Shown: positions 1 to 6,810, numbered from the stretch's first letter. The stretch is 7,009 nucleotides of DNA from an uncultured Candidatus Poseidoniales archaeon (GCA_950068635.1 CATMIM010000053.1:1-7009); one strand, 5' to 3'. Numbers and translations are program-made. Notes: generated by a model not told the origin, from the sequence alone.

Positions 1-1190
1 ACTTCGTTTGAGGCAAGCCAGTTGGCATCAGTCCAGGTGGCGAGCCACGAGCCGGTGGATATTGACTGTCGGGCGATGCCGGCGCCATCCATGGAGATCA
101 TCAACACGCCGTTGACCTCGAGCAACTGATTGACGTCGTCGCTTGGAAGGTGGTTTTGAGTGTCCCATGCAGACTTCCACTGACCGTTGGTGAGGTCCAA
201 GCGCATCACTCCGCCTCCGAGCGTGGCGAGCAGCATGTCGCTGCCCACCTCGAGCATGTCGGTCACCTCGTCAGAACCAGCCGACGGATTGAGTGCATCA
301 GTCCAGCCACCAACTCCGTAACTGAACAGGTCGCTGGCTGTCGTTCCAGCCCACAACGCCCCAGCGGGGTCGAGTTCCAACGCGCCTGCTACGGCGCCTC
401 CCGGTAGTGAGGGCAGTGGGAGCGATTCGGATGAGTCGGACAACGCCCAGACGCGGAAGCCGCCGTCATCCGTCGCCACGACCAAGCGATCGTTTGCAAC
501 ATCCACCACGAGCGCGGTGGTGGCCACATCCTCATCGAGTTCGATGACCATGGGGTTGTTGTTCGCATCGAGCTGCAGCAGCGCATCGCCCACGGCGACA
601 TACAAGCGGCCGTCGCCGGGATGGACGGCGCTGGCGGTCACGTCGAGCGTGACCGGCGAGAAGGTGATCAGCGGGTCCACAGGCCGGAGTGCCTCGATGA
701 CCAGATCGGTCACCTCGGCACCTCCGGGCACCAGCCACGAAGCACCGGTGTTGACGTTCGGGGAGAGCCTCGATGAATGTGGATCGGGACCGAGGAGGTC
801 GTTCTGCTGGCCGAAGCCGCCTAGTCCACGCCAGTCCATGATGGCCGTCTGCGTGTCGACGAATGACAACTGGGGCTGTTCCGCCCACAGGTCGTTGGCG
901 CCGTCGACGCGCACCTCGAACGAGATGTTGTCCAGCAGCGCTCCGGGAGCTAGCAGGTGATGCAGGTCGGCGACAGCCATCTGGCCCGTCGCCGAATCGG
1001 CGCCGGTCGCATCGAGCCGAATCCACCCGGTGTCGTTGTGACCACCCGAACCCCATTCTGTGACCGTGGGCGCTTGGGCTTGGGTGGGGAGCACCATCGG
1101 TGTCCATGCGGCCAGCAGCATCAGCGTCACCAGCAGCAGACTACGGATGTGGATAGCGTTCAAAGAACGCCTGTGCGAATATGCATCCAT
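1..1190 (-). CDS. Secreted beta-propeller protein, 3' end missing
   Basis: This frame is open from an ATG at 1190 down to the window edge, giving 396 codons without a stop and no end in view. Residues 1-40 form a signal peptide: a basic start with RR at 7-8, a hydrophobic core (LLLVTLMLLAAW, 18-29) and a likely cut after AQA (38-40). Residues 41-183 are an unassigned, probably beta-rich domain with no cysteine. From about 184 onward there are propeller-like blades of roughly 40 residues with the alternating hydrophobic pattern of two-component-regulator propeller (Reg_prop) repeats, for example GALWAGTTASDLF. The last two blades, 309-352 and 353-396, align over 44 residues with no gap (LEV, G-G near 18-19, a W at position 30). 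The protein is therefore likely exported and acts outside the cell or on its surface; its ligand is unknown. The start lacks a Shine-Dalgarno sequence but has a TATA-like box about 30 bases upstream. A DNA-binding sensor is unlikely given the signal peptide. Confidence 0.85.
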   Translation of the reverse strand, partial: MDAYSHRRSLNAIHIRSLLLVTLMLLAAWTPMVLPTQAQAPTVTEWGSGGHNDTGWIRLDATGADSATGQMAVADLHHLLAPGALLDNISFEVRVDGANDLWAEQPQLSFVDTQTAIMDWRGLGGFGQQNDLLGPDPHSSRLSPNVNTGASWLVPGGAEVTDLVIEALRPVDPLITFSPVTLDVTASAVHPGDGRLYVAVGDALLQLDANNNPMVIELDEDVATTALVVDVANDRLVVATDDGGFRVWALSDSSESLPLPSLPGGAVAGALELDPAGALWAGTTASDLFSYGVGGWTDALNPSAGSDEVTDMLEVGSDMLLATLGGGVMRLDLTNGQWKSAWDTQNHLPSDDVNQLLEVNGVLMISMDGAGIARQSISTGSWLATWTDANWLASNE

Positions 1191-1212
1191 GCCCGTGACG
1201 CTTTTGCAATTG

Positions 1213-1225
1213 CTTATCAATAAAG
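1213..1225 (-). promoter_or_regulatory. TATA-like box for the left-edge propeller gene
   Basis: On the minus strand the sequence reads CTTTATTGATAAG, centred about 30 bases before the ATG at 1190. This is the most AT-rich stretch upstream of that gene, and there is no Shine-Dalgarno sequence before the start. In an archaeal host this would fit a TATA box giving a leaderless or very short leader. The assignment rests on composition and spacing only. Confidence 0.4.
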
Positions 1226-1234
1226 TGGGTTGAT

Positions 1235-1249
1235 GTATCCTACGGATAC
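1235..1249. promoter_or_regulatory. Perfect dyad in divergent promoter region, possible operator
   Basis: GTATCC-TAC-GGATAC is a perfect 6-base inverted repeat with a 3-base centre. It lies between the TATA-like box of the minus-strand propeller gene (1213-1225) and the T-rich promoter element of the plus-strand maeB (1256-1263). A regulator bound here could act on either gene or both. The motif shares a TACGG core and GTAT/ATAC ends with the dyads at 6811-6864, which may or may not be meaningful. Confidence 0.35.
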
Positions 1250-1255
1250 CTTGCG

Positions 1256-1290
1256 ATTTTTTTGCCCCGGTAACCCTGTTTCGCTATTAT
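1256..1290 (+). promoter_or_regulatory. Candidate promoter for maeB, two alternative readings
   Basis: Archaeal reading: the AT-rich element ATTTTTTT (1256-1263) is centred about 29 bases before the ATG at 1289, as expected for a leaderless transcript starting there. Bacterial reading: TTGCCC (1262-1267) and TATTAT (1285-1290) are separated by 17 bases, which would place the transcript start near 1296 and leave a leader of about 60 bases before the ATG at 1355. The sequence alone does not decide, and the choice determines the maeB start. Confidence 0.35.
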
Positions 1291-1313
1291 GGCGAAAGGG
1301 GAACGCACATATT

Positions 1314-1321
1314 GGAGGGGG
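1314..1321 (+). promoter_or_regulatory. Strong Shine-Dalgarno-like G-rich site before maeB
   Basis: GGAGGGGG ends 8 bases before an ATG at 1330 that is out of frame with maeB and 33 bases before the maeB ATG at 1355. If maeB starts at 1289, the site lies inside the coding sequence. It is the best ribosome-binding-like sequence near the gene but serves no well-placed in-frame start, so its role is unclear. Confidence 0.25.
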
Positions 1322-1354
1322 TCGGCCGAATGGACGGAGCCGGTGACCACACCG

Positions 1355-3640
1355 ATGAGCAAGGACGACCAATTGCGCAGGGACTCACTCGCCTACCACG
1401 CATCCCACCCGCAGGGGAAGATGCGCACGGTACCGACGAAACCGCACGCCACCCAGAGGGACCTCTCGCTCGCCTATTCCCCTGGGGTGGCCTACCCTTG
1501 TCTCGAGATCGAGAAATGGCCGGAGAACGCCTACAAGTACACCGCCAAGGGGAACCTCGTCGCCGTCATCTCGAATGGTACCGCCGTGCTCGGCCTCGGG
1601 GATATCGGGGCGCTGGCCAGCAAGCCGGTGATGGAGGGGAAGGCGCTGCTGTTCAAGGCGTTCGCCGACATCGATGTGTTCGACATCGAGCTCGATGCAA
1701 AGGATGTTGACTCGTTCGTCGAGACGGTGAAGAGAATCGCTCCGACCTTCGGTGGAATAAACCTGGAGGACATCGCCGCTCCAGAGTGCTTCGAAATCGA
1801 GCGCAGGCTGGTCGAGGAGTTGGACATCCCGGTGATGCACGATGACCAGCATGGGACCGCCATCATCTCGGGTGCGGCGCTGCTGAACGGGCTGGAGGTG
1901 GTTGAGAAGAACATAGAGGATGTGAAGGTGGTCGTCTCGGGCGCCGGAGCATCCGCGCTGTCATGTTCCGAGCACTGGCTGCTGCTGGGCGTGCGCCCGG
2001 AGAACATGCTGCTGGTCGACTCGAAGGGGATCATCACCGAGGCGAGGCGCGACGCCGAGGACATCAACGAGTACAAGGCGCGCTTCGCGCGCGACGTCGA
2101 CGACGGTGACCTCGCAGACGCGATGAAGGACGCGGATGTGTTCCTCGGCCTGTCGGTGGGCGACATCGTGAGCGGCGACATGCTGCGTTCGATGGCGCCA
2201 CGCCCGCTCGTGTTCGCGCTGGCGAACCCCGACCCGGAGATCATGCCGGACGTGGCGAAGGCCGCCCGGCCGGATGCAGTCGTCGCCAGCGGTCGCTCGG
2301 ACTTCGCCAACCAGGTGAACAACGTGCTCGGCTTCCCGTACATCTTCCGCGGCGCGCTCGACTGCATGGCCAAGGGCATCACGTCCGGAATGAAGATGGC
2401 CGCCACCAAGTCGCTGGCGGACCTCGCCAAGGAGCCGGTTCCCGACAGCGTCTCACAGGCATATGGACTCGACAGCATCCAGTTCGGTAAGGAGTACATC
2501 ATCCCCAAGCCGTTCGACCGGCGGGTGCTCGTGTGGGTGGCATCAGCGGTGGCGGAGGCTGCCGTGGCGGAGGGAATGGCGGGCATCGAGAGCAGCGAAT
2601 TCAGCGTCGAGGAATACCGTGAGGAACTGGAGTCGCGACTCGGGCTCACCCACACCGTGATGCGCAGCGTGATCAACCGCGCCAAGTCGGATGTCAAGCG
2701 CATCGTTTTCCCCGAGGGTGACCACCCATCGGTCATCCGTGCCGCCCACGTTCTCATTCAGGAGGGCATCTGCAAGCCGATTCTCCTCGGATATGAGGAC
2801 CGCATCCAGCGCCGCAAGGAGGAGTTGGGGTTGAATTTCGAATGCGAGTGCGTCGACATCCTACAGGACCCGCGGCGCAAGGGGGTCTACATGGAGAAAC
2901 TGGCCGAACAGCGGGCGCGCAAGGGTGTGACGCTCTACGATGCCGAGCGGCTGCTGAAGTCACGCATGTACTTCGGCGCGGCGATGGTGCAGAACGGAGA
3001 TGCTGACGGCTTCGTCGGTGGGCTGAGCCGCGCCTACCCGGCCATCCTCAGACCGTGCCTCGAGGTGATCGGCACCGACCCGAGCGCTCATCGGTTGGTG
3101 GGGATGTACATGATGGCCATCAAGGGGCGACTGCTGTTCATCGGCGATGCGACGGTGAACATCTACCCGGACACGCGCACGCTGGCGGAGATAGCCGTGC
3201 AGACAGCGCGCGTGGCGCGCAGGTTCGGCGTGCTGCCACGAGTCGCGATGCTCTCATTCTCCAACTTCGGCTCCAGTCGCGAGATGCGCTCGAACAGGGT
3301 AGAGGAGGCTGTCAGGCTAGCCCGTGAACTGGACCCGAGCCTCATCATCGACGGACCGATGCAGGCAGACACCGCACTCGTTCCTGACATCCAGGAGCAA
3401 TTTCCGTTCATGAAGTTCAGCGGCCCGGCGAACGTGCTGATCTGTCCCAACTTGGCTGCGGCGAACATATCCTACAAGCTGCTCGACCATCTCGGTGATG
3501 CGGAGATGACCGGACCGATCCTCGAAGGGACGGCCAAGCCGGTGCAGGTGCTGCAGCAGGGCGACGGTGTGCGCGAAGTGGTCAACATGGCCGCCATCTG
3601 TGCGGTCGACGCCCAACGGCACGCCCAAGAGACCCTCTGA
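1355..3640 (+). CDS. maeB: MaeB-type malic enzyme with phosphotransacetylase-like domain
   Basis: This cytosolic enzyme oxidatively decarboxylates malate to pyruvate and CO2 with NADP or NAD, linking the TCA cycle to pyruvate and supplying reducing power. The 761-residue product is close to E. coli MaeB (759) in length and similar along its whole length. Residues 1-about 425 are the malic enzyme: Y41 (LAYSPGV) and K96 (VMEGKALLF) are the expected catalytic pair, E138/D139 (NLEDI) and D164 (HDDQHGTA) the metal ligands, and SGAGAS (195-200) the dinucleotide-binding loop. Residues about 435-761 are phosphotransacetylase-like (SNFGSS 636-641, DGPMQAD 666-672). In studied hybrids this part is regulatory and senses acetyl-CoA rather than acting as a transferase. 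I chose the ATG at 1355 because MSKDDQL matches the E. coli start. An in-frame ATG at 1289 would add 22 residues, and an in-frame GTG at 1343 sits just after GGAG (1336-1339). Cofactor preference cannot be read. Confidence 0.96.
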   Translation: MSKDDQLRRDSLAYHASHPQGKMRTVPTKPHATQRDLSLAYSPGVAYPCLEIEKWPENAYKYTAKGNLVAVISNGTAVLGLGDIGALASKPVMEGKALLFKAFADIDVFDIELDAKDVDSFVETVKRIAPTFGGINLEDIAAPECFEIERRLVEELDIPVMHDDQHGTAIISGAALLNGLEVVEKNIEDVKVVVSGAGASALSCSEHWLLLGVRPENMLLVDSKGIITEARRDAEDINEYKARFARDVDDGDLADAMKDADVFLGLSVGDIVSGDMLRSMAPRPLVFALANPDPEIMPDVAKAARPDAVVASGRSDFANQVNNVLGFPYIFRGALDCMAKGITSGMKMAATKSLADLAKEPVPDSVSQAYGLDSIQFGKEYIIPKPFDRRVLVWVASAVAEAAVAEGMAGIESSEFSVEEYREELESRLGLTHTVMRSVINRAKSDVKRIVFPEGDHPSVIRAAHVLIQEGICKPILLGYEDRIQRRKEELGLNFECECVDILQDPRRKGVYMEKLAEQRARKGVTLYDAERLLKSRMYFGAAMVQNGDADGFVGGLSRAYPAILRPCLEVIGTDPSAHRLVGMYMMAIKGRLLFIGDATVNIYPDTRTLAEIAVQTARVARRFGVLPRVAMLSFSNFGSSREMRSNRVEEAVRLARELDPSLIIDGPMQADTALVPDIQEQFPFMKFSGPANVLICPNLAAANISYKLLDHLGDAEMTGPILEGTAKPVQVLQQGDGVREVVNMAAICAVDAQRHAQETL

Positions 3641-3667
3641 GGGCAGCTGGGATTCGTGCTCTCTCGT

Positions 3668-3682
3668 CTAGGTGGCGCCTAG
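3668..3682. terminator. Short hairpin after maeB, weak terminator candidate
   Basis: CTAGG-TGGCG-CCTAG forms a 5-base-pair stem with a 5-base loop, 28 bases after the maeB stop. No T-run follows, so it is not a convincing intrinsic terminator in either domain. It is the only compact dyad noted in the 179-base gap 3641-3819. Confidence 0.2.
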
Positions 3683-3735
3683 TGGGTGGCGGTAATGCTT
3701 GATACCCGGCTGTGTGAGGGAGGGCCGGTGGTCCG

Positions 3736-3819
3736 CTGACGGATGGCGAGAATACTCTGAATCCCGATGATGAACTCCTGCTGCAGGGACTGTTCGTTCG
3801 CATCTGGCGTCACCTGAAG
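3736..3819 (+). other. In-frame N-terminal extension of decarboxylase without standard start
   Basis: The frame of the decarboxylase stays open upstream of the GTG at 3820, back to a stop at 3715-3717. Translated from the CTG at 3736, it reads acidic then helical residues (NPDDELLLQG, LFVRIWRHLK) that run straight into the called protein. Their spacing and character match the N-terminal helix of human CSAD and GAD before the ELKQLLDLEL-like segment. No ATG, GTG or TTG lies in frame here; only CTG codons (3736, 3757, 3778, 3781). An ATG at 3743 lies in another frame and stops after five codons; one missing base just after it would join it to the decarboxylase frame. Either a non-standard start, a frameshift or a sequence error is implied. 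The true N-terminus is probably here. Confidence 0.55.
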
Positions 3820-5172
3820 GTGCAGTCGGCCGACGACGAGCCACTGACCAAGGCGACCGCTCCCGACAAGTTGCTGAAACAACTGGATCTGGCGGTGTCG
3901 CGCCATGGAGTAGAACCGGATGCTCTTCTACGCTTGATCGATGTCTATCTCGATGAGGCGGTACGGACGCGCAATCCTCGCTACCTGCAGTCGCTGTGGA
4001 GTAACACACTCATCACCGGACTCGCCGGGGACATGCTCGCCTCGCTTACGAACACCTCGATGCATACCTACGAGATCTCGCCGATGGCCACCCTGATCGA
4101 ACAGGAGATGGTGCAGACGATGGCGCGTATAGCCGGCTTCGACGCCGGCGAAGGGGTGTTCACCAGCGGAGGGTCCAACGGCAACCTCTACGGCTTGCTG
4201 TGCGCCCGCGACTGGAAACTTCCGGGGGTCCAGCACGACGGTCTGTCCGGCAGAACCCTGGTGGCGTTCGTCTCAGACGAATCACACTACTCGGTGAAGA
4301 TGGCCATCAACGTGCTCGGCATCGGTCTGGACCACCTGATCGCCATTCCCTGTGACTCCGACGGCCGGATGGACGTTGATGGTCTCAGTCAGGAGATCGA
4401 CAACCAGAAGCGCGCCGGCCGGATACCATTCTGCGTTGTGGCAACCTCGGGCACAACCGTTCGCGGTGCCTTCGACCCGCTGCGTGAGATCGCCGAGGTG
4501 TGCGCACGCGAATACCTCTGGCTGCACGTCGACGCCGCCTGGGGGGGTGCCGCGCTGCTCTCGCCGAAACACCGCTCTCTGCTGGCGGGCATCGAACTCG
4601 CTGACTCGCTCTGCTGGGACCCGCACAAACTGATGGGCATGCCGATCTCCTGCTCGGTGTTCCTGGCGCGCAAATCCAACACGCTCGCCCGTGTGTGCTC
4701 TCACGGTGATGAGGCGAACTACCTGTTCCATGAGGAGAATTCTCGGGTCGACCGAGGGCGCATCAGCCTTCAGTGCGGTCGACGCGTCGATGCGCTGAAA
4801 CTGTGGCTGGCGTGGAAGTCGCTCGGCCACTCAGGATGGCAGGAGCGGGTGGACCGCTGCATGGAAACAGCGGCGAAACTCGAGGCGAAGGTTAGCTCCA
4901 ACGCACGTCTGGTGCTGATGTCCGAGAGGCAGTTCACCAACGTCTGCCTGCGCTACGAGCCCGCCGATTCCGACGGCGTGGACCTCGACGCGCTGAACTC
5001 CAGCATCCGCGAACGCATCTCCACAGAAGGGCGCTTCATGGTCACCAAGGCGGTGCTCGACGGTCAGGTGATCATCCGGCCAGTGATCTCCAATCCCGAT
5101 GTCGACGGGGCGATGCTCGACGAGTTGCTGACGGAGATCGTGCGGCACGGTGACGAACTGAGCGGTTCCTGA
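3820..5172 (+). CDS. PLP-dependent group II decarboxylase, GAD/CSAD-like
   Basis: Cytosolic PLP enzyme that removes a carboxyl group from an acidic amino acid. Likely substrates are glutamate (giving GABA), aspartate (beta-alanine) or cysteine sulfinate (hypotaurine); the sequence does not settle which. The chain resembles animal GAD65 and cysteine-sulfinate decarboxylase throughout: NTSMHTYEISP, SGGSNGNLYG (116-125), the PLP-stacking H156 in DESHYS, ATSGTTVRGAFDPL (208-221), D238 in HVDAAWGG for the pyridine nitrogen, and the Schiff-base K270 in DPHKLMG. LQCGRRVD-LKLWL-W near 317-331 is a hallmark of this branch. The mobile loop (about 303-317) is roughly three residues shorter than in GAD65 and has no Tyr where the animal enzymes have one. 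The GTG at 3820 is the first standard start in frame but lacks a ribosome-binding site, and homology appears to extend upstream. The gene converges on rlmH with no gap. Confidence 0.9.
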   Translation: MQSADDEPLTKATAPDKLLKQLDLAVSRHGVEPDALLRLIDVYLDEAVRTRNPRYLQSLWSNTLITGLAGDMLASLTNTSMHTYEISPMATLIEQEMVQTMARIAGFDAGEGVFTSGGSNGNLYGLLCARDWKLPGVQHDGLSGRTLVAFVSDESHYSVKMAINVLGIGLDHLIAIPCDSDGRMDVDGLSQEIDNQKRAGRIPFCVVATSGTTVRGAFDPLREIAEVCAREYLWLHVDAAWGGAALLSPKHRSLLAGIELADSLCWDPHKLMGMPISCSVFLARKSNTLARVCSHGDEANYLFHEENSRVDRGRISLQCGRRVDALKLWLAWKSLGHSGWQERVDRCMETAAKLEAKVSSNARLVLMSERQFTNVCLRYEPADSDGVDLDALNSSIRERISTEGRFMVTKAVLDGQVIIRPVISNPDVDGAMLDELLTEIVRHGDELSGS

Positions 5173-5175
5173 TCA
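5170..5175. other. Palindrome TGATCA supplying stop codons on both strands
   Basis: The plus-strand decarboxylase ends with TGA at 5170-5172, and the minus-strand rlmH ends with TGA read from 5175 to 5173. Both stops lie in one 6-base palindrome, so the convergent genes neither overlap nor leave a spacer. There is no room for a terminator between them; any transcript ending must lie inside the opposing gene. Confidence 0.95.
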
Positions 5176-5610
5176 GCCCCGGTGGTAGGGCGAACCGCGC
5201 TCGACCTCGGACGCGCGGTAGAGTTGCTCGAGCAGCAGCACCGCCGCCAGTTCGTAGGTCAGGGTGAGCGGGCCGAGGGAAAGAGTGTCATGGTCAGCGG
5301 CAGCCTTGCGAGTGAAGCCCTCGACCGGACCCACCGCCAGGTGAACCGTGTCCGTGCCCAGCTTCCACTCCTTCCAGCGCTCGCACAGCCATTCAGTGGA
5401 GCCGGATTCGCCCTCCTCATCCAGCAGCAGCAACCTCCCGCCGCCTGCCTGACGACTGACTCGGTCGAGATACTCGTCATGGCTGAGCTTGCCTGCGTGC
5501 TGCACCAGCCGCACCCCGCGACCGGCCAGTCGCTCGGCGTACATCTCGATCAGGTCCGCGCAACCGCGCTCTCGCGCTCGGCCATGGGTGTGCACGACGA
5601 CTCGACCCAT
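5173..5610 (-). CDS. rlmH: 23S rRNA pseudouridine-1915 N3-methyltransferase RlmH
   Basis: RlmH is a SPOUT-fold, SAM-dependent enzyme that methylates N3 of pseudouridine 1915 (E. coli numbering) in helix 69 of 23S rRNA on the assembled ribosome. From the ATG at 5610 the product has 145 residues, against 155 in E. coli. The N-terminus GRVVVHTHGR lines up with the E. coli first strand. The family signatures are present: the SAM-knot loop LAVGPVEGF (91-99), then LTLTYELAAVLLLEQLYRA (115-133), and the C-terminal PYHR (141-144) that reaches the target base in known enzymes. Other starts are ATG 5637 (154 residues) and TTG 5673 (166 residues); none has a Shine-Dalgarno sequence, and homology favours 5610. 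The gene is divergent from the 5700 gene and abuts the decarboxylase end to end. COG1576 is near-universal in Bacteria and, as I recall, patchy in Archaea. Confidence 0.9.
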   Translation of the reverse strand: MGRVVVHTHGRARERGCADLIEMYAERLAGRGVRLVQHAGKLSHDEYLDRVSRQAGGGRLLLLDEEGESGSTEWLCERWKEWKLGTDTVHLAVGPVEGFTRKAAADHDTLSLGPLTLTYELAAVLLLEQLYRASEVERGSPYHRG

Positions 5611-5687
5611 CGGTGGTTGCAGTGGGAGTGAGGGCATCAGGGTTACGCGGCTATGATGAGGGCGAAGCCTCAAGGATAACGGGCAGC

Positions 5688-5694
5688 GGAGGGG
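5688..5694 (+). promoter_or_regulatory. Ribosome binding site that fixes the 5700 start
   Basis: GGAGGGG is followed by a 5-base spacer (AAGCG) and the ATG at 5700. It is the best-placed Shine-Dalgarno sequence in the window and decides against the longer in-frame reading that begins at 5613. Confidence 0.75.
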
Positions 5695-5699
5695 AAGCG

Positions 5700-6032
5700 A
5701 TGGGATGGTGGCCGTTCAAGCGCAGCACGCGCATCATCGCCAGCGACCCGCACATGCGCGGAACCAGGCTGTGGCTCCAAGAACTCCAAGAGGGGTGTGA
5801 GCGGAACTTCGACAACCATGCGGAGGGACAGCGGATCGTGCGCCATCTGCAGGTCGAATGGACAGAAGCGCATACCGAGCAGGAAGTCAGTGACGAGTTG
5901 CTCGAAGGGTTGGACCGCAGGGCTTTCCGGCTGCTGCGCGCGGACGCGGAAGCCTGGCTGCGCTGGCTCGACGACGAGGAATTCTGGAGTCCTGGCTGGC
6001 GTGGTGATGACGGCGAGCCGTCAGCCGACTGA
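5700..6032 (+). CDS. Trp-rich acidic small protein, function unknown
   Basis: I do not recognise this 110-residue protein. It has eight tryptophans (3, 4, 25, 54, 86, 89, 96, 100), a basic start (FKRSTR), a mainly helical charged middle (about 20-92) and an acidic tail ending in DDGEPSAD. There is no signal peptide or membrane segment, so it is probably cytosolic. WLRWLDDEEFW (86-96) is its most distinctive stretch and could be a protein-contact surface. The start is set by GGAGGGG five bases upstream; the frame is open back to 5613 but that part looks non-coding. It lies 29 bases before the membrane-protein gene at 6062, so the two are probably co-transcribed and may work together. The codon use looks like that of its neighbours. 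Confidence 0.75.
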   Translation: MGWWPFKRSTRIIASDPHMRGTRLWLQELQEGCERNFDNHAEGQRIVRHLQVEWTEAHTEQEVSDELLEGLDRRAFRLLRADAEAWLRWLDDEEFWSPGWRGDDGEPSAD

Positions 6033-6061
6033 CGCATAGTGGGGTTAATTTCCTCTCCACG

Positions 6062-6808
6062 ATGCCGAAAGGGCGAGGTGAGGGTGTGCTCGGCTGGACG
6101 ATGCTGTTCGCGCTCATCGGTGGTGTGCTGTTGTGGTACAGCAAGCAGCAACCGTTTCCCGAGATTTCAGGACTGCACGGACGGGGGTGGCTGCTCATCG
6201 CGGGGCTGCTGCTCATCGGCGAGCAGGCCCCGACCCAGACGGCTGACCTGAACCAGGTGGGCGCGCTGGTGGCCTGCGGACTCGGCGGAGTGGGCGTGCT
6301 CGCGGGCGTGCGCCACATGTCGGTTACCCAGCGCGATGTCGTGGTGGCACCGCTCTCGGGCCTGCTGCTCTGCTTCGGCGCCATCGCGATGCTCGCAACC
6401 GGCTGGGAGCAGTTCAGTGGAGTGGAGCAGCTCGGCGCGTTCTTGCTCGCCACGTTGCTGGTTCTCGGGGAGATCTACCTGTTCTTCCGCGGGATGATCG
6501 TCGGCACCACCGGGCGCATGTGGTCGGCGGCAGGCATGCGCCAACTCGAGCGAGGGCTGCTGCACGGCCCGCCCGGGGCGATCGCTTGCTTCGAACGCTC
6601 ATGGGACGCTGAGAACGAATACATCGATGCCATGAGCCATGCGGCGTTGGTTCTAATTCACGCACACCTGAGGAATCGTGAACTTGAGCGGACCCACCGT
6701 GAGCGACTGGCTCGGCTCGGTGGAGAGGACGCGGTGGACAGCACATGGCTGAAAGAGGTCGGGAAACGGCTCCGAAAACTCGCACCTACGAGCGATGAGT
6801 CGGAATGA
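6062..6808 (+). CDS. Multi-pass membrane protein with helical cytosolic tail
   Basis: I do not recognise a named family. The 248-residue product has about five hydrophobic segments: near 10-26, 42-54 (short), 66-84, 94-114 and 123-146. There is no cleavable signal peptide. Residues about 150-248 are charged and helical; 160-204 (LERGLLHG to HAHLR) have the A/L/Y spacing of a pair of TPR-like helices, and the tail ends acidic (SDESE). An odd number of spans with a basic N-terminus inside would put the tail outside; if the short 42-54 segment does not span, the tail is inside, which suits its charge better. The ATG at 6062 has no Shine-Dalgarno sequence. The 29-base gap after the 5700 gene suggests one transcript. 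A scaffold or sensor in the membrane is possible, but this is only a guess. Confidence 0.8.
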   Translation: MPKGRGEGVLGWTMLFALIGGVLLWYSKQQPFPEISGLHGRGWLLIAGLLLIGEQAPTQTADLNQVGALVACGLGGVGVLAGVRHMSVTQRDVVVAPLSGLLLCFGAIAMLATGWEQFSGVEQLGAFLLATLLVLGEIYLFFRGMIVGTTGRMWSAAGMRQLERGLLHGPPGAIACFERSWDAENEYIDAMSHAALVLIHAHLRNRELERTHRERLARLGGEDAVDSTWLKEVGKRLRKLAPTSDESE

Positions 6809-6810
6809 AC

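Noticed and set aside
517..960. Open frame of 147 codons on the plus strand
   Set aside because: It is antisense to the propeller gene, low in recognisable pattern and Ser-rich.
532..1107. Open frame of 191 codons on the minus strand
   Set aside because: It overlaps the propeller gene in another frame on the same strand; its Arg/His/Pro-rich product is typical of an out-of-frame reading, whereas the true frame has a signal peptide and blades.
1257..1263. T-run as a transcription terminator
   Set aside because: No plus-strand gene lies upstream to be ended and no G/C stem precedes it; as part of a promoter it fits better.
1531..2757. Long open frame (408 codons) on the minus strand
   Set aside because: It lies wholly antisense to maeB, is Ser/Ala-rich with no domain pattern, and arises from the codon bias of the GC-rich sense gene.
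3671..3691. Direct repeat GGTGGCG (3671-3677 and 3685-3691)
   Set aside because: Two 7-base copies in GC-rich DNA are expected by chance and no third copy follows.
5182..5631. Open frame of 149 codons on the plus strand
   Set aside because: It is antisense to rlmH, whose family signatures are clear on the minus strand.
5887..6453. Open frames on the minus strand across the 5700 and 6062 genes
   Set aside because: They are Ser/Pro/Arg-rich shadows; the plus-strand frames have a Shine-Dalgarno start and coherent membrane segments.
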